In this document: in pieces, positions 31,638-40,758 of the stretch
Layout of the letters: every line of letters begins with the position of its first letter
Numbering within the stretch: position 1 is the stretch's first letter
NCBI GenBank assembly: GCA_036804525.1
Contig: DAIRSE010000005.1
Coordinates: forward strand, 35,495-99,494
Length of the DNA: 64,000 nt
DNA from: JBFLVT01 sp036804525
Lineage (GTDB): Bacteria; Bacillota; Desulfotomaculia; Desulfotomaculales; JASEER01
Direction: 5' to 3'
The notes under the pieces: generated by a model
Seen by the model: the letters and a program-made list of their open reading frames with translations, nothing else
Told to the model about the DNA's origin: nothing
The model's database searches: none
Translations under genes and position numbers: made by a program

Positions 31638-32786
31638 TCACATACCAATCTCCTGATCGGTTAAATAACAGGCCGGATCAGAAGCCCAGGGGTCTCCCGT
31701 TGCCGCCTCCGCCCGCGCCCGGAAATTGCCATTGCAAACGTCCAGCCAGCGGCAGGACGCGCAGCGCCCCTTCAGCAGGTCGCGGCGGTTTTTAAGCCCG
31801 GCCATCAGGGGATTACTGATGTCGGTCCAGATGTCCCCGAAGCTTCTCTCGCGGACATTACCCAGCGTATGCCAGGGAGTAAACTGGTCGGGATGCACGT
31901 TACCCTGCCAGTCAACGGCACCGATAGCAATGCCGCTGCGGTTACCCCCGGTCGCCAGAAGCAGGTTGAGGACAGCCTCGGCCCTTGCCGGGTCGCTTTC
32001 CTTAACCTTCAGATAGATGTAGACAGCGTCGGCGTGGTTGTCGACCGTCAAAATCTCTTTCTGATGGCCCCTGGCCAGTAGGTCAGCCGTCCGCCGGCAG
32101 ATCAGGTCGACAGCCTCTCTCTTTTCCGAAGGGTTTAAGTCATAGTCGACGAGGCGGCTACCCCTGCCTGTATAAACGAGGTGGTAAAAACAAGCCCTGT
32201 TAATATCCTCGGCCTCGATCAAGTCAAAAATGGCGTCGAGTTCCCGGAAGTTGTACTTAGTCAGTGTAAACCTCAAGCCTACCCGCTGCCCTACGGCAAC
32301 ACAGTTGCGAATACCTTCCAGGGCCGCTTCGAAGGCTCCCTTGTAGCCTCGCAGGCGGTCATTCGTTTCTGCCAGCCCGTCCAGGCTGATGCCGACGTAA
32401 CCCACGCCCGTCTCTTTAAGGGCCCAGGCTTTTTCCCTGGTAATCAGCGTGCCGTTCGTGGAAACGACGGGTCGAAGGCCTTTTTCCCTGGCGTATTGTG
32501 CCAGTTCAAAGAAATCAGGACGCAGCAAGGGTTCTCCGCCTGAAAAAAGAAGTACGGGGACCCGAAAATCAGCAAGATCGTCGATAAACTTAAGGGCTTC
32601 AGACGTAGTCATTTCCCCGGTTCCGGGTTCAGCCGTTGCGTTGGCGTAACAGTGGGCGCACTTCAAATTACATGCCTGCGTGGAATTCCAGACGACCACG
32701 GGACCAACAGCCCCGTGGTCTTTCACGTACCGGAGATGGTCGCCCCGTTCTTTCTGTCCGGATAAGATCTTAGAAATGCTAAGCAC
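31638..32786 (-). CDS. ahbC: radical SAM 12,18-didecarboxysiroheme deacetylase AhbC
   Basis: 382 residues from GTG 32786, overlapping the cobA-hemD stop by 8 bp; family proteins start with a similar ISKxxxGxxxxGDxLRY. Radical SAM CNLKCAHC, LFSGGEPLLR, then CFYHLVYTGRGS, IGAVDWQGNVHPDQF and a C-terminal CASCRWLDVC cluster. Removes the two acetate side chains of didecarboxysiroheme to form Fe-coproporphyrin III. The DQF/LGNVR block is shared with NirJ of heme d1 synthesis. Confidence 0.88.
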   Translation of the reverse strand: MLSISKILSGQKERGDHLRYVKDHGAVGPVVVWNSTQACNLKCAHCYANATAEPGTGEMTTSEALKFIDDLADFRVPVLLFSGGEPLLRPDFFELAQYAREKGLRPVVSTNGTLITREKAWALKETGVGYVGISLDGLAETNDRLRGYKGAFEAALEGIRNCVAVGQRVGLRFTLTKYNFRELDAIFDLIEAEDINRACFYHLVYTGRGSRLVDYDLNPSEKREAVDLICRRTADLLARGHQKEILTVDNHADAVYIYLKVKESDPARAEAVLNLLLATGGNRSGIAIGAVDWQGNVHPDQFTPWHTLGNVRERSFGDIWTDISNPLMAGLKNRRDLLKGRCASCRWLDVCNGNFRARAEAATGDPWASDPACYLTDQEIGM

Positions 32787-34311
32787 TGCCTCGACTCCTG
32801 ACGAAATATTTTTCCAGCTCCCTGACAAGCCCGGGAATAGTATGTTCGAAAGCCTCCACGTCCACGCGCAGGCCCAGCTCCCGCGCCGTTGCGCTTGTCA
32901 CGGGGCCAATAGAAGCAACTACGACACCCGACAGCAGACTCGGCGCATCCTCGCCCAGGAGGCGCACGAGGTTTTTTGCGGTGGAGGAACTGGTTAAAGT
33001 GACGGCGTGAACGCGCCCTTCTTCGAGCAACCGGCGGACCTCTCCCGCGTTATCGTCAACCGCCAGCGTGCGGTAGGCAGTCACTTCGGTCACCCGCGCC
33101 CCCACCTCCGCCAGGGCTTCGTTCAGGGCCTTGGGCGCAATGTCGGTGCGCGGGAGAAGGACTCTTTGGTCTTTCTTGAGCAGTTCCTTCAACCCCCGAG
33201 CGATCGCTTCCGCACGAAATGCTTCGGGCACAAAGTCCGAGCGGAGGCCAAAGCCCTCAAGTGCGGCGCGGGTCTGCGGGCCGATGGCCGCCAGCTTTAC
33301 CCCGTACAGTTCGCGAATGTCCTTACCAAGTTCGCTCAAACGCTTGAAGAAATATTTTACGCCATTAACGCTTGTAAAGATAATCCAGTCAAAAGTGCCG
33401 GCCTGTGCAATCGCCGTGTCCAGTGGCCCCCAGTCGGCCGGAGGCGCAATGGCGATGGTGGGAAACTCACACGGTTCAGCTCCCAGCTCGCTGAGCGCTT
33501 CAGAAAGGGCGCTGGCCTGCTCGCGCGCGCGGGTGACCAGGATGCGTTTCCCGAAGAGGGGCCGTTTCTCGACCCAGCTCAGCACCGATCGCAGTTTGCA
33601 TACCTCGCCGACAACAACCACCGAGGGATTTTTGACGCCGGCATCCCTAACCCTTTGTACAATGTTTCCCAGGCTGCCTTCGACGGTGACCTGCTCGGGC
33701 CAAGTGCCCCAATGGATAACGGCGGCCGGAGTTTCCGGAGAGCGGCCGTGCTCGACCAGCTTGCCGACAATGTCGGGCAAATTAGCCATGCCCATCAAAA
33801 ACACCAGGGTTCCGGCCCCCGTAGCCAGCTTACCCCAGTCTATATTGCTGTCCGGCTTGTTCGGGTCTTCGTTGCCGGTCACTATTGCTACTGTAGCAGT
33901 AAAATCGCGGTGTGTTAAGGGAATACCCGCGTAAGCCGGGGCCGCCACGGCCGAAGTCACACCAGGGACAATCTCGAAATCCAGGCCTCTCTCGGCCAGA
34001 TACTCGGCTTCTTCCCCTCCCCGGCCGAAAATGAAGGGATCGCCTCCTTTGAGCCGGGCAACCATTTTCCCGGCCCGGGCCCGTTCCGCCAGGATCTCGT
34101 TGATCTCGTCCTGGGTCAAATAGTGCCCTTCAGGCGATTTTCCGGCGTATATAAGCTCGGCGTCGGCCCGCGCGTAAGACAGCAAACGCCTGTTGATCAG
34201 GCGGTCGTAAACAATAACCTCTGCTTCCCTGATACACTCCAGGCCTCGTAGGGTTAACAGCTTGGGATCGCCTGGCCCCGCCCCGATCAGGTACACGCAT
34301 CCACCACGCAT
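32779..34311 (-). CDS. cobA-hemD: uroporphyrinogen-III methyltransferase / uroporphyrinogen-III synthase fusion
   Basis: 510 residues; ATG at 34311 lies 11 nt after AAGGAG, 2 bp past the hemC stop. CobA domain (1-250): GAGPGDPKLLTLRG, LKGGDPFIFGRGGEEAEYL and GITSAVAAPAYAGIPLTHRD-like blocks. HemD domain (about 260-510): ILVTRAREQASALSEALSE, FTSVNGVKYFF and LTSSSTAKNL. Makes uroporphyrinogen III from hydroxymethylbilane and methylates it to precorrin-2 for siroheme. Fusion common in Clostridia. Confidence 0.95.
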   Translation of the reverse strand: MRGGCVYLIGAGPGDPKLLTLRGLECIREAEVIVYDRLINRRLLSYARADAELIYAGKSPEGHYLTQDEINEILAERARAGKMVARLKGGDPFIFGRGGEEAEYLAERGLDFEIVPGVTSAVAAPAYAGIPLTHRDFTATVAIVTGNEDPNKPDSNIDWGKLATGAGTLVFLMGMANLPDIVGKLVEHGRSPETPAAVIHWGTWPEQVTVEGSLGNIVQRVRDAGVKNPSVVVVGEVCKLRSVLSWVEKRPLFGKRILVTRAREQASALSEALSELGAEPCEFPTIAIAPPADWGPLDTAIAQAGTFDWIIFTSVNGVKYFFKRLSELGKDIRELYGVKLAAIGPQTRAALEGFGLRSDFVPEAFRAEAIARGLKELLKKDQRVLLPRTDIAPKALNEALAEVGARVTEVTAYRTLAVDDNAGEVRRLLEEGRVHAVTLTSSSTAKNLVRLLGEDAPSLLSGVVVASIGPVTSATARELGLRVDVEAFEHTIPGLVRELEKYFVRSRGSA

Positions 34312-34313
34312 CT

Positions 34314-35255
34314 TCAGCAAAACTCCTTACGTAGCATTTCAAGTATATGGCGCGCGCCCATATCCAGCAGCCTCTCGGCCAGGCGTTCTCCGATAGCGAC
34401 CGCCTGGCCGGACGGCCCGGCCTCGTAGGCGCGGTACAGAGGTTTGCCGTCAAGCCCGGCCACCATCGCCTCGAGAATCAGTTCCTCACCCTCGACCTTT
34501 CCCAGAGCCCCGATCGGGACCTGGCACCCGCCTTCCAGCCTGCGCAGCAAGGCCCGCTCGGCCTGAACCGCGGCGTTTGTTGCGGGGTCGTTGATTGCGC
34601 TGACCATCCTCAGCATTTCTTCGTCTTTCTCCCGGACCTCTATACCCAGAGCGCCCTGCCCCACAGCGGGAAGACACAAGGTAAAGGGGATTTTTTCGGT
34701 GATGCGCCCGTCCAGCCCCAGGCGACGCAAGCCGGCCCAGGCCAGGACAAGGGCGTCAAACTGGCCCTCGTCCAGTTTCCGCAACCGGGTCTGTACGTTT
34801 CCCCTGACGGGTATAATGTTAAGATCCGGGCGATAAACAAGCAGCTGGGCAGCCCGCCTCAAGCTCGAGGTACCGAGGCGCGCCCCCGCCGGCAAGGCCC
34901 CCAGTCTGATGCCGTCACGGGATACGAGGACATCGCCGGGATACTCCCGGGCGGTTATCGCCCCGATAGTCAGCCCCTCCGGGAGACTGGTCGGAACGTC
35001 TTTCATACTGTGCACGGCGATGTCGGCCGTGCCGTCTAGCAGGGCCAGTTCAATCTCTTTTGTAAAAAGCCCTTTATCGCCTATTTTAGCCAGGGCCGTG
35101 TCCAGGATGTTGTCCCCTGTAGTCTTGATCAGCCGCTTACGAAAACAGATCCCCGGAAACTTTTCCTGCAACCGTTCAATGACCAGGTTTGTCTGCTCCA
35201 GGGCCAGCGGACTTGACCTGGTACCCACAACTATTTCTTTGACCATGTCTTGCAT
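34314..35255 (-). CDS. hemC: hydroxymethylbilane synthase
   Basis: 313 residues; start at 35255 or the Met three codons on. N-terminal VGTRSSPLALEQTNLV, substrate region HSMKDVPTSLPEGL, RRAAQLL, and the dipyrromethane-cofactor Cys in LEGGCQVPIGALG. Polymerises four porphobilinogens. Preceded by a short remnant of the dispersed repeat after hemA. Confidence 0.96.
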   Translation of the reverse strand: MQDMVKEIVVGTRSSPLALEQTNLVIERLQEKFPGICFRKRLIKTTGDNILDTALAKIGDKGLFTKEIELALLDGTADIAVHSMKDVPTSLPEGLTIGAITAREYPGDVLVSRDGIRLGALPAGARLGTSSLRRAAQLLVYRPDLNIIPVRGNVQTRLRKLDEGQFDALVLAWAGLRRLGLDGRITEKIPFTLCLPAVGQGALGIEVREKDEEMLRMVSAINDPATNAAVQAERALLRRLEGGCQVPIGALGKVEGEELILEAMVAGLDGKPLYRAYEAGPSGQAVAIGERLAERLLDMGARHILEMLRKEFC

Positions 35256-35264
35256 CCTTATCTT

Positions 35265-35353
35265 CTAGGAGGCCGTCGAAAAACTGCGCCTGAACGGCCT
35301 TCCAGGTTCTTTGCGAAGTTGGTAAAAACCGTAAGTCTTGCTTGTTACCAACT
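35265..35353. repeat. dispersed-repeat remnant and hairpin after hemA
   Basis: CTAGGAGGCCGTCGAAAAAC is a diverged start of the dispersed element, with nothing of its far end. Next to it AGTTGGTAA and TTACCAACT form a 9-bp inverted repeat that includes the hemA stop codon; no T-run follows, so termination is uncertain. Confidence 0.5.
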
Positions 35354-36688
35354 AACTTTATCTTTTTTCAACTCTCTCCTAGACCGGGCTCTCAGCCACT
35401 GGGACAAGTCCTCATTACATTCGGTGTCGAGATCAAACAGCTTCTGAAGGGCCTCGGCATAGGCTGCTCCGTCGCCCGTCAGGGTGTAAGCCTTCAGCCT
35501 GGTTACGGGTTCGTGAAGCAGTTGGTTGACAATAGCATTCGCCAGCGAGCTTATCACTTTTGCCTGGTGTTCGCTGACTTCGCCGAGACGGTTGAAAGCC
35601 CGACGCAATTCCTTTTCTTTAATTTCCTCGCCGCGTTTTTTCAGTGCCGTAACGGTCGGAACAGTAAGGCGCACTCCCAGTGAACTGACAAACTCGTCGA
35701 CATCCCGGTCGATCATAGACTCGGCCGCAGCGGCCGCACGCCGCCGCTCAGCCAGGCTGGAGTCAACGACGCTCTGCAGGCTGTCGATGTCGTGCAGCAC
35801 GACCCCCGGGATGTGCCCGACCGCCGGGTCGACGTCGCGGGGCACCGCGATATCGATGATGAACAGCTTGCGGCCTTCGCGCCGCCGAGACACCTCTTGC
35901 ATCGGTTCAGGCTTAATGACGTAATGGTGGGCCGCCGTGGCGCTGATGACGATGTCGGCCACCTCAATCCAGCGGTAGAGATCGTCAAACCTGACCGCCC
36001 GCCCCCCGAATTGTTCAGCCAGCTGCTGCGCCCGGTCGAACGAGCGGTTGGACACAATCACGCCGGCGATACCATTGGCAATGAGGTGTTTGACGGTAAG
36101 CTCACTCATCTTGCCGGCACCCACAATAAGGACGACGCGTCCATCCAGCGAGCCAAAGGACTGGCGGGCCAGTTCTACGGCGGCGTAGCTGATGGATACG
36201 GGGTTGCGGTCGATGCCCGTCTCGGCCCGCACCCTCTTTCCGACAGCCAGCGCATGCTGGAAGACCAGGTTCATAAGCCAGTTCACCGTTCCCGCATCGC
36301 AGGCGATCTTGTAAGCCTGTTTGACCTGCCCGAGGATCTGCGTCTCCCCAAGGACCATGGAATCCAGGCCGGAACTGACCCTGAAGAGGTGTTTCACCGC
36401 ATCGGCCAGCAGGTACGTGTATGTATAGCCCTGCATTTCCTCCGCAGGGCTTCCGCAGTGGGCCGAGAGGAAACGCCAGATGCCGTCGATGCGTTCCTCA
36501 ACAGTCAGCGCCGCATATACCTCAGTACGGTTGCACGTCGAGATAATGACGCAACCCTCGATCCCGCTGTAGCAAACAAGGCGCGTCAAGGCGTCCTGCA
36601 ACTCCTGCTCGGAAAAGGCAAGCCGTTCCCGCACCGAAACGGGCGCTGTCCGATGGTTAAGACCTACTACCGCAAGTAACAGAATCAA
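35345..36688 (-). CDS. hemA: glutamyl-tRNA reductase
   Basis: 447 residues. NHRTAPVSVRERLAF near the N-terminus, catalytic Cys in ISTCNRTEVYA, and the LGETQILGQVKQAYK block. NADPH domain with VGAGKMSELTVKHL. First committed step of tetrapyrrole synthesis through the C5 pathway. Overlaps the sirC 3' end by 32 bp. Confidence 0.96.
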   Translation of the reverse strand: MILLLAVVGLNHRTAPVSVRERLAFSEQELQDALTRLVCYSGIEGCVIISTCNRTEVYAALTVEERIDGIWRFLSAHCGSPAEEMQGYTYTYLLADAVKHLFRVSSGLDSMVLGETQILGQVKQAYKIACDAGTVNWLMNLVFQHALAVGKRVRAETGIDRNPVSISYAAVELARQSFGSLDGRVVLIVGAGKMSELTVKHLIANGIAGVIVSNRSFDRAQQLAEQFGGRAVRFDDLYRWIEVADIVISATAAHHYVIKPEPMQEVSRRREGRKLFIIDIAVPRDVDPAVGHIPGVVLHDIDSLQSVVDSSLAERRRAAAAAESMIDRDVDEFVSSLGVRLTVPTVTALKKRGEEIKEKELRRAFNRLGEVSEHQAKVISSLANAIVNQLLHEPVTRLKAYTLTGDGAAYAEALQKLFDLDTECNEDLSQWLRARSRRELKKDKVSW

Positions 36689-37298
36689 CCCACTCCTTTG
36701 CCCTATCCAAATCGCCCCGGCGCAAGGCGGACATCACTTCATCGGAAAGACAGCTCTCCAATAAACCGGCTTTGGTTTCGTTGTCGGGTGACTCCCTGAT
36801 AATCTCTGCCCTCTTAGCCCCCAGGTAGTCAAGGAAATCCGCATAAACATTTCCGTAAAGGCTTTCCAGCTCTTCGCGGATCTTGCGGGCCAACAACGGG
36901 CTTTTCCCCGCCGTTGACACGGCCAGGATAAGGTCACCTCTGCGCACCGTGGCGGGAACATAGAAGTTGCAGTTTGCCGGGTCGTCCACCGCATTGACCA
37001 AGACGCGCTCGCGGGCGCACTCCCGGGCAACCTGCCCGTTGGTGGCGGGGTCGTTGGTAGCGCTGATCACGAGGAAATGCCCCCGCACGTCGCCCTCCCG
37101 ATAGCGCCTGGGTATATAATCCGCCAACCCTTTGCGCACAACTTCCTGAAGCCACGGCGTAAGTTCAGGGCTGATGATGCTGACTTTAGCGCCTGCCGCC
37201 AGCAAAGAACGGACCTTACGCTCAGCCACCTGCCCTCCGCCCACAACCAAGCAAGGCTGGCCTTCCAGGCGGATCATTACCGGATAAAGCACTGCCAT
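36657..37298 (-). CDS. sirC: precorrin-2 dehydrogenase / sirohydrochlorin ferrochelatase
   Basis: 213 residues from ATG 37298; an upstream Met adds 16 unlikely residues. Met8/CysG-N-type: MIRLEGQPCLVVGGGQVAERK (NAD-binding GGGxVA), then TNDPATNGQVARECAR and DDPANCNFYVPATVRRGDL. Oxidises precorrin-2 to sirohydrochlorin and may insert iron. First gene of the heme cluster; feeds CobA product toward siroheme and the Ahb branch. Confidence 0.92.
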   Translation of the reverse strand: MAVLYPVMIRLEGQPCLVVGGGQVAERKVRSLLAAGAKVSIISPELTPWLQEVVRKGLADYIPRRYREGDVRGHFLVISATNDPATNGQVARECARERVLVNAVDDPANCNFYVPATVRRGDLILAVSTAGKSPLLARKIREELESLYGNVYADFLDYLGAKRAEIIRESPDNETKAGLLESCLSDEVMSALRRGDLDRAKEWVDSVTCGSRS

Positions 37299-37325
37299 AG
37301 CTGAATCCCATCCAAACAAGCACGG

Positions 37326-37350
37326 TCCTAAGTGCTTAGTGTTCAACGCC
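37326..37350. repeat. 7-nt repeat array between hepT and sirC
   Basis: Minus strand reads GGCGTTG, AACACTA, AGCACTT, AGG. A short array in the 56 bp between two same-strand genes. Confidence 0.5.
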
Positions 37351-37354
37351 CATA

Positions 37355-38311
37355 CTAGTAGCTACGCACCTTAACGAAGTCAGCAATCCTCTCCAGGGTT
37401 TCCCGGGCTGGTACGGCGGGGAGCTTGTTTAACTGCTCTTTGGCTTTGCGCAGATAGCTGTGGGCTACCCCGAAGGCGTACTCGATCCCGCCGCACGCCT
37501 TGGTGATTTCGATAGCCTCGGCGATAGCCGCCGGCGTCTTGCGGGGATCCAGGACTATCTCGGCCAGCCGCTTTTTTTCAGAGCTCTCGCGCAGGGCGAA
37601 GATGACGGGCAGGGTGATAATCCCCTGCCGCAGGTCGCCGCCCACCGGTTTCCCGAGCCGTTTCTCATCAGCCACCATATCGAGGATGTCGTCGGTGACC
37701 TGAAAAGCCATCCCCAGGAAATAGCCGTAACGCCCGAGAGGATGGTATATCCCCCGCGGTGACCCGGTTGCTACCGCCCCAAGTTTACAGCTGGCTTCAA
37801 TCAAGACCGCCGTCTTGCGCCGGATCCGCCGCAAGTAGTTCCGCAGGTTGGCCGTATTAACGCTATCCATCTGAATAAACTCGCCCTCACACATCATCAC
37901 GCAGGTACGGGCCAGCTCCCGGGCGATCATGGGATTCTCGTACCGCGAGATAAGGATAAGAGCCCGGGCAAACAAGAAATCGCCTGTGTGCGTGGAGATC
38001 TTGTTCCCCCAGAGGGCTTTTACCGTAGGCGTCCCTCGCCTGGTTTCAGCCCCGTCCACGACGTCGTCGTGAACCAGGGTGGCCATGTGGATCAGTTCCA
38101 GGGCCACGGCCAACGGCACGATTCTCTCTGGGTTATAATTGTAAAACTTCCCGGAGAGAAGTGCAAAGGCCGGTCGCAGTCGCTTGCCGCCGGCCTTGAA
38201 AAGATGGCTGGACGTTTCCGTAAGCAGTGGCTCCGAGCTCTCCAGCACCTTGTTTAGTTCGCGCTCCACAAGTTGCAGGTCGTCCCGGATTTCGTCAAGG
38301 AGTGGCAGCAT
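37355..38311 (-). CDS. hepT: polyprenyl diphosphate synthase (heptaprenyl type)
   Basis: 318 residues from ATG 38311. First Asp-rich motif DDVVD in LVHDDVVDGAETRRG, second DDILD in FQVTDDILDMVADEKRLG. GGKRLRPAF and GDFLFARAL also fit. Elongates allylic diphosphates to a C30-C35 chain for menaquinone or undecaprenyl-type lipids. Chain length is inferred from family resemblance, not visible. Near a geranylgeranyl-reductase-like gene. Confidence 0.88.
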   Translation of the reverse strand: MLPLLDEIRDDLQLVERELNKVLESSEPLLTETSSHLFKAGGKRLRPAFALLSGKFYNYNPERIVPLAVALELIHMATLVHDDVVDGAETRRGTPTVKALWGNKISTHTGDFLFARALILISRYENPMIARELARTCVMMCEGEFIQMDSVNTANLRNYLRRIRRKTAVLIEASCKLGAVATGSPRGIYHPLGRYGYFLGMAFQVTDDILDMVADEKRLGKPVGGDLRQGIITLPVIFALRESSEKKRLAEIVLDPRKTPAAIAEAIEITKACGGIEYAFGVAHSYLRKAKEQLNKLPAVPARETLERIADFVKVRSY

Positions 38312-38391
38312 TCTCCAAGAAACCTCTTTCTTGTCTGGGCAATACCCCACTTAATTCGCTGGCAAGGCAAAAAATCCTTCCCTTGCCTTCA

Positions 38392-39021
38392 TCAACCACC
38401 GGTCCCTTCAGGAACCCTGTCATCCAGCCTGTTGTCCTCATAAAGCATGCCATCTTCGGCAGTATAGGAAATAGCGTCGACATCGACAACGGCGTTGCGG
38501 TCTTCGCCTTCCACTTCCTCGATTTCCGTTGACAGCCCGTGCTGGGCGACGTCCTGCCAGGTGTCCTCCCGGTCGTACTCAACGCTGCCGTCAAAGGAAG
38601 GCGCGTAGGGGTACTGGAGAACTTCTTCCTCCACTGGCCGCACACGCCTGACCCCCTCCTGCTCCTGGGCCGATTTGCAATCCTGGCACATCGTCGTATA
38701 GGGAACCGCCTTAAGCCGTTCCAGAGGGATCTCCCTGCCGCAGCTCTCACAGATACCGTAAGTGCCGTTGTCCATGTGCTGCAAAGCATCATTGATAGCG
38801 CGAATGGTCAGCCGGGCGTTCTCCTCCAGGGCGAGGTCTTTGCTTCTCTCGAAAGTTTCGGAGCCGACATCGGCCGGGTGGTTGTCGTAAAACGAGAGCT
38901 CGCCGATGGTGTCCTCTAGAGCGGCCGTCATCGTCGACCGTATGGACTGGATCCTTTCCACCAGCTCGGCCTTCTCGTTGAGAAGCCGCTTTTTGAAATA
39001 TTGCAGTTGCGCTTGTTCCAA
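38392..39021 (-). CDS. DksA/TraR-type zinc-finger protein, YteA-like
   Basis: 209 residues from TTG 39021 behind GGGGGGTG. Helical hairpin YFKKRLLNEKAELVERIQSI, then a four-cysteine finger CESC...CQDC at about residues 95-117. Acidic C-terminal half with SYTAEDG and DRVPEG. In Firmicutes these YteA-like proteins are sporulation or general-stress linked; DksA proteins bind the RNA polymerase secondary channel. Specific role unknown. Confidence 0.8.
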   Translation of the reverse strand: MEQAQLQYFKKRLLNEKAELVERIQSIRSTMTAALEDTIGELSFYDNHPADVGSETFERSKDLALEENARLTIRAINDALQHMDNGTYGICESCGREIPLERLKAVPYTTMCQDCKSAQEQEGVRRVRPVEEEVLQYPYAPSFDGSVEYDREDTWQDVAQHGLSTEIEEVEGEDRNAVVDVDAISYTAEDGMLYEDNRLDDRVPEGTGG

Positions 39022-39041
39022 CACTGCACCCCCCAAACCTA

Positions 39042-39341
39042 TTAGGTACCAAGGTTTAACTGCACCAGTTGAACGATCCTGGCGATGAACTCGCTTATCC
39101 CGGGAAGGTTTAACAGGACGAGACGCTGCAGAACCAGCAGCAAGAGCGCCCCTAAAATCGTAAACCCCACAGCAATGCCGAGACCCCTGGCGATACCCGT
39201 GAGAAAATTAAGAAAGAGCAGCCGCCAGGGACGCTCAAGAAGAGCTACGTACTCGGCCAGTTTCATTTTTTCTATATTCACCGACAGTTCGCGAACTTTC
39301 TCGGTCAGCGTCTGTAACAAGAGCTGCTGGTCCCGCTCCAT
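39042..39341 (-). CDS. DUF5665-type small membrane protein
   Basis: 99 residues from ATG 39341, close behind GGAGG. Short coiled start (LTEKVRELSVNIEKMKLAEY), one arginine-rich LLERPWRLLFLNFLTG, then a long hydrophobic helix GLGIAVGFTILGALLLLVLQ and a C-terminal amphipathic segment. Family of unknown function in Firmicutes. Ends 20 bp before the DksA-like gene. Confidence 0.7.
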   Translation of the reverse strand: MERDQQLLLQTLTEKVRELSVNIEKMKLAEYVALLERPWRLLFLNFLTGIARGLGIAVGFTILGALLLLVLQRLVLLNLPGISEFIARIVQLVQLNLGT

Positions 39342-39394
39342 GGCCCCCTCCATTAACCGGTTCTGGTATCAGTATTTACTTGGGCACAGCAAAT

Positions 39395-39425
39395 CATTAA
39401 AAATAGACTCCTTTTAATGGAGTCT
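39395..39425 (-). terminator. terminator after the FAD-dependent reductase gene
   Basis: Minus strand: AGACTCC, loop ATTAAAA, GGAGTCT, then ATTTTTAATG. Perfect 7-bp stem, 22 bp beyond the stop at 39448. Confidence 0.82.
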
Positions 39426-39447
39426 TTGCAGTATTGTTAAACGCATC

Positions 39448-40578
39448 CTAGCATAATCTTGAGCGCAAGCCTCGCCAGGCAGCTCTCTTAAGTATCCGCC
39501 AGAGCTGGTGGTAGCTCCCCGTATAAAGCTGGCCCCAGAGTTCCTTGAGCAGTTCGGGACGCTGCATGAGGTAGGTCAGGGCCCAGTGGTTCAAGCCGTA
39601 GAAGATGTTCGCCAGGCGACGCGCCAGGCGCATCTCGCCCAGTATCTCCTTTTCAACCGCTGACCGGTAATAGCGGATTATCCGTTCGGCCTTCCCGCCA
39701 CCCTCCCGCAATGCCCGGGCGGCCAAGTAACCCGACAGGCAGGCGTTATAGATGCCCTCCCCGGTGAACGGGTCGGCCAGCCCGGCGGCGTCGCCCACGA
39801 GGATGATCCGGCCCCGGGCCACCATACCCTCTCCGAGGGCATCAAAAGGCATAGGAAAGGCCTGCTCGCGTACCGTCCGCAGGTTGCCCATGCCAAGGCG
39901 GCTTATATATGCGCCCAGGAAGGACTGCAACGGGCGGACAGGCGCCCCGAAATAGCCTACGCCAACGTTAAGGTGATCACGCTTGGGGAAAATCCACCCG
40001 TACCCTCCTGGAATAGCCGCAAAATCCACCTCAAGAGACCCCCGCCATTTCTCAAGGTCGCCTCCATCGACTGCGATCTCAGCTACCGCGGCTACGCCTC
40101 TTATGCGGGGACGCTTCAGTAAACGGGCAACGACGCTGTGCGCCCCGTCTGCACCCACGACGAACTTGCCCCGGTAGGTGTCTCCAGCAGTCCTGCATAC
40201 AACATCCTGCGGGCCATCCTCGACGCTTCTGACTTCCTCTCCCTCGATCACCGCAGCGCCGGCGGCACGGGCGGCCTCGACCAGGTAACGGTCGAACCGG
40301 GAGCGGTTAACCATATAACAGATGGGGTCATCCCATTCGAGATTCAGGGAAAAATGATAGGTTACTGTCGCCCGCCGGGTCATGTCGTCAACAACGTCTT
40401 GCCAGGGAAACGGCAAGACATCCGCCGTCTTCGGGGTGACGCCGCCGCCGCAGGGCTTTGGCCGGGGAAGAGATTTTTTCTCCAGTAAAGCGACCTCGAT
40501 TCCCGCCTGGGCAAGGTGGTATGCGGTTATGGCCCCTCCGGGCCCGGCACCCACAACAATCACTTGGTAACTCTTCAT
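39448..40578 (-). CDS. geranylgeranyl-reductase-family FAD oxidoreductase
   Basis: 376 residues from ATG 40578. Dinucleotide fold VIVVGAGPGGAITAYHLAQAG at the N-terminus, PCGGGVTPKT, a GADGAHSVVARLL block and a second FAD motif ILVGDAAGLADPFTGEGI. Likely reduces prenyl chains or a quinone side chain. A prenyl synthase gene lies 1.1 kb downstream on the same strand. SD site is weak. Confidence 0.82.
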   Translation of the reverse strand: MKSYQVIVVGAGPGGAITAYHLAQAGIEVALLEKKSLPRPKPCGGGVTPKTADVLPFPWQDVVDDMTRRATVTYHFSLNLEWDDPICYMVNRSRFDRYLVEAARAAGAAVIEGEEVRSVEDGPQDVVCRTAGDTYRGKFVVGADGAHSVVARLLKRPRIRGVAAVAEIAVDGGDLEKWRGSLEVDFAAIPGGYGWIFPKRDHLNVGVGYFGAPVRPLQSFLGAYISRLGMGNLRTVREQAFPMPFDALGEGMVARGRIILVGDAAGLADPFTGEGIYNACLSGYLAARALREGGGKAERIIRYYRSAVEKEILGEMRLARRLANIFYGLNHWALTYLMQRPELLKELWGQLYTGSYHQLWRILKRAAWRGLRSRLC

Positions 40579-40630
40579 CGCCATCAACTGCCGATACCAG
40601 CCGCGGGGGCGGCCCAAACTTGGATTCGTC

Positions 40631-40758
40631 CTTATAGCTTAATGTTTACAGCTTAGCCTTATGCCAATTAAAGGCGTTGTAGCCGAAACATAGCCTCCCT
40701 CGAGTCCTAACGCCTGATGCCTAATGCCAATTGAAGGCCATTAAAAGGCCTTCAATTG
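40631..40758. repeat. 7-nt repeat arrays and a 12-bp hairpin
   Basis: 40631-40665 on the minus strand: GGCATAA, GGCTAA, GCTGTAA, ACATTAA, GCTATAA. 40706-40728: GGCATTA, GGCATCA, GGCGTTA. Next, CAATTGAAGGCC (40728-40739), loop of 7, GGCCTTCAATTG (40747-40758) forms a perfect 12-bp stem that contains the UPF0210 stop; no T-run follows. Confidence 0.7.

Noticed and set aside
35345..35353. Hairpin at the hemA stop as a transcription terminator
   Set aside because: The inverted repeat is real, but no T-run follows and the next gene, hemC, clearly belongs to the same pathway, so termination cannot be claimed.
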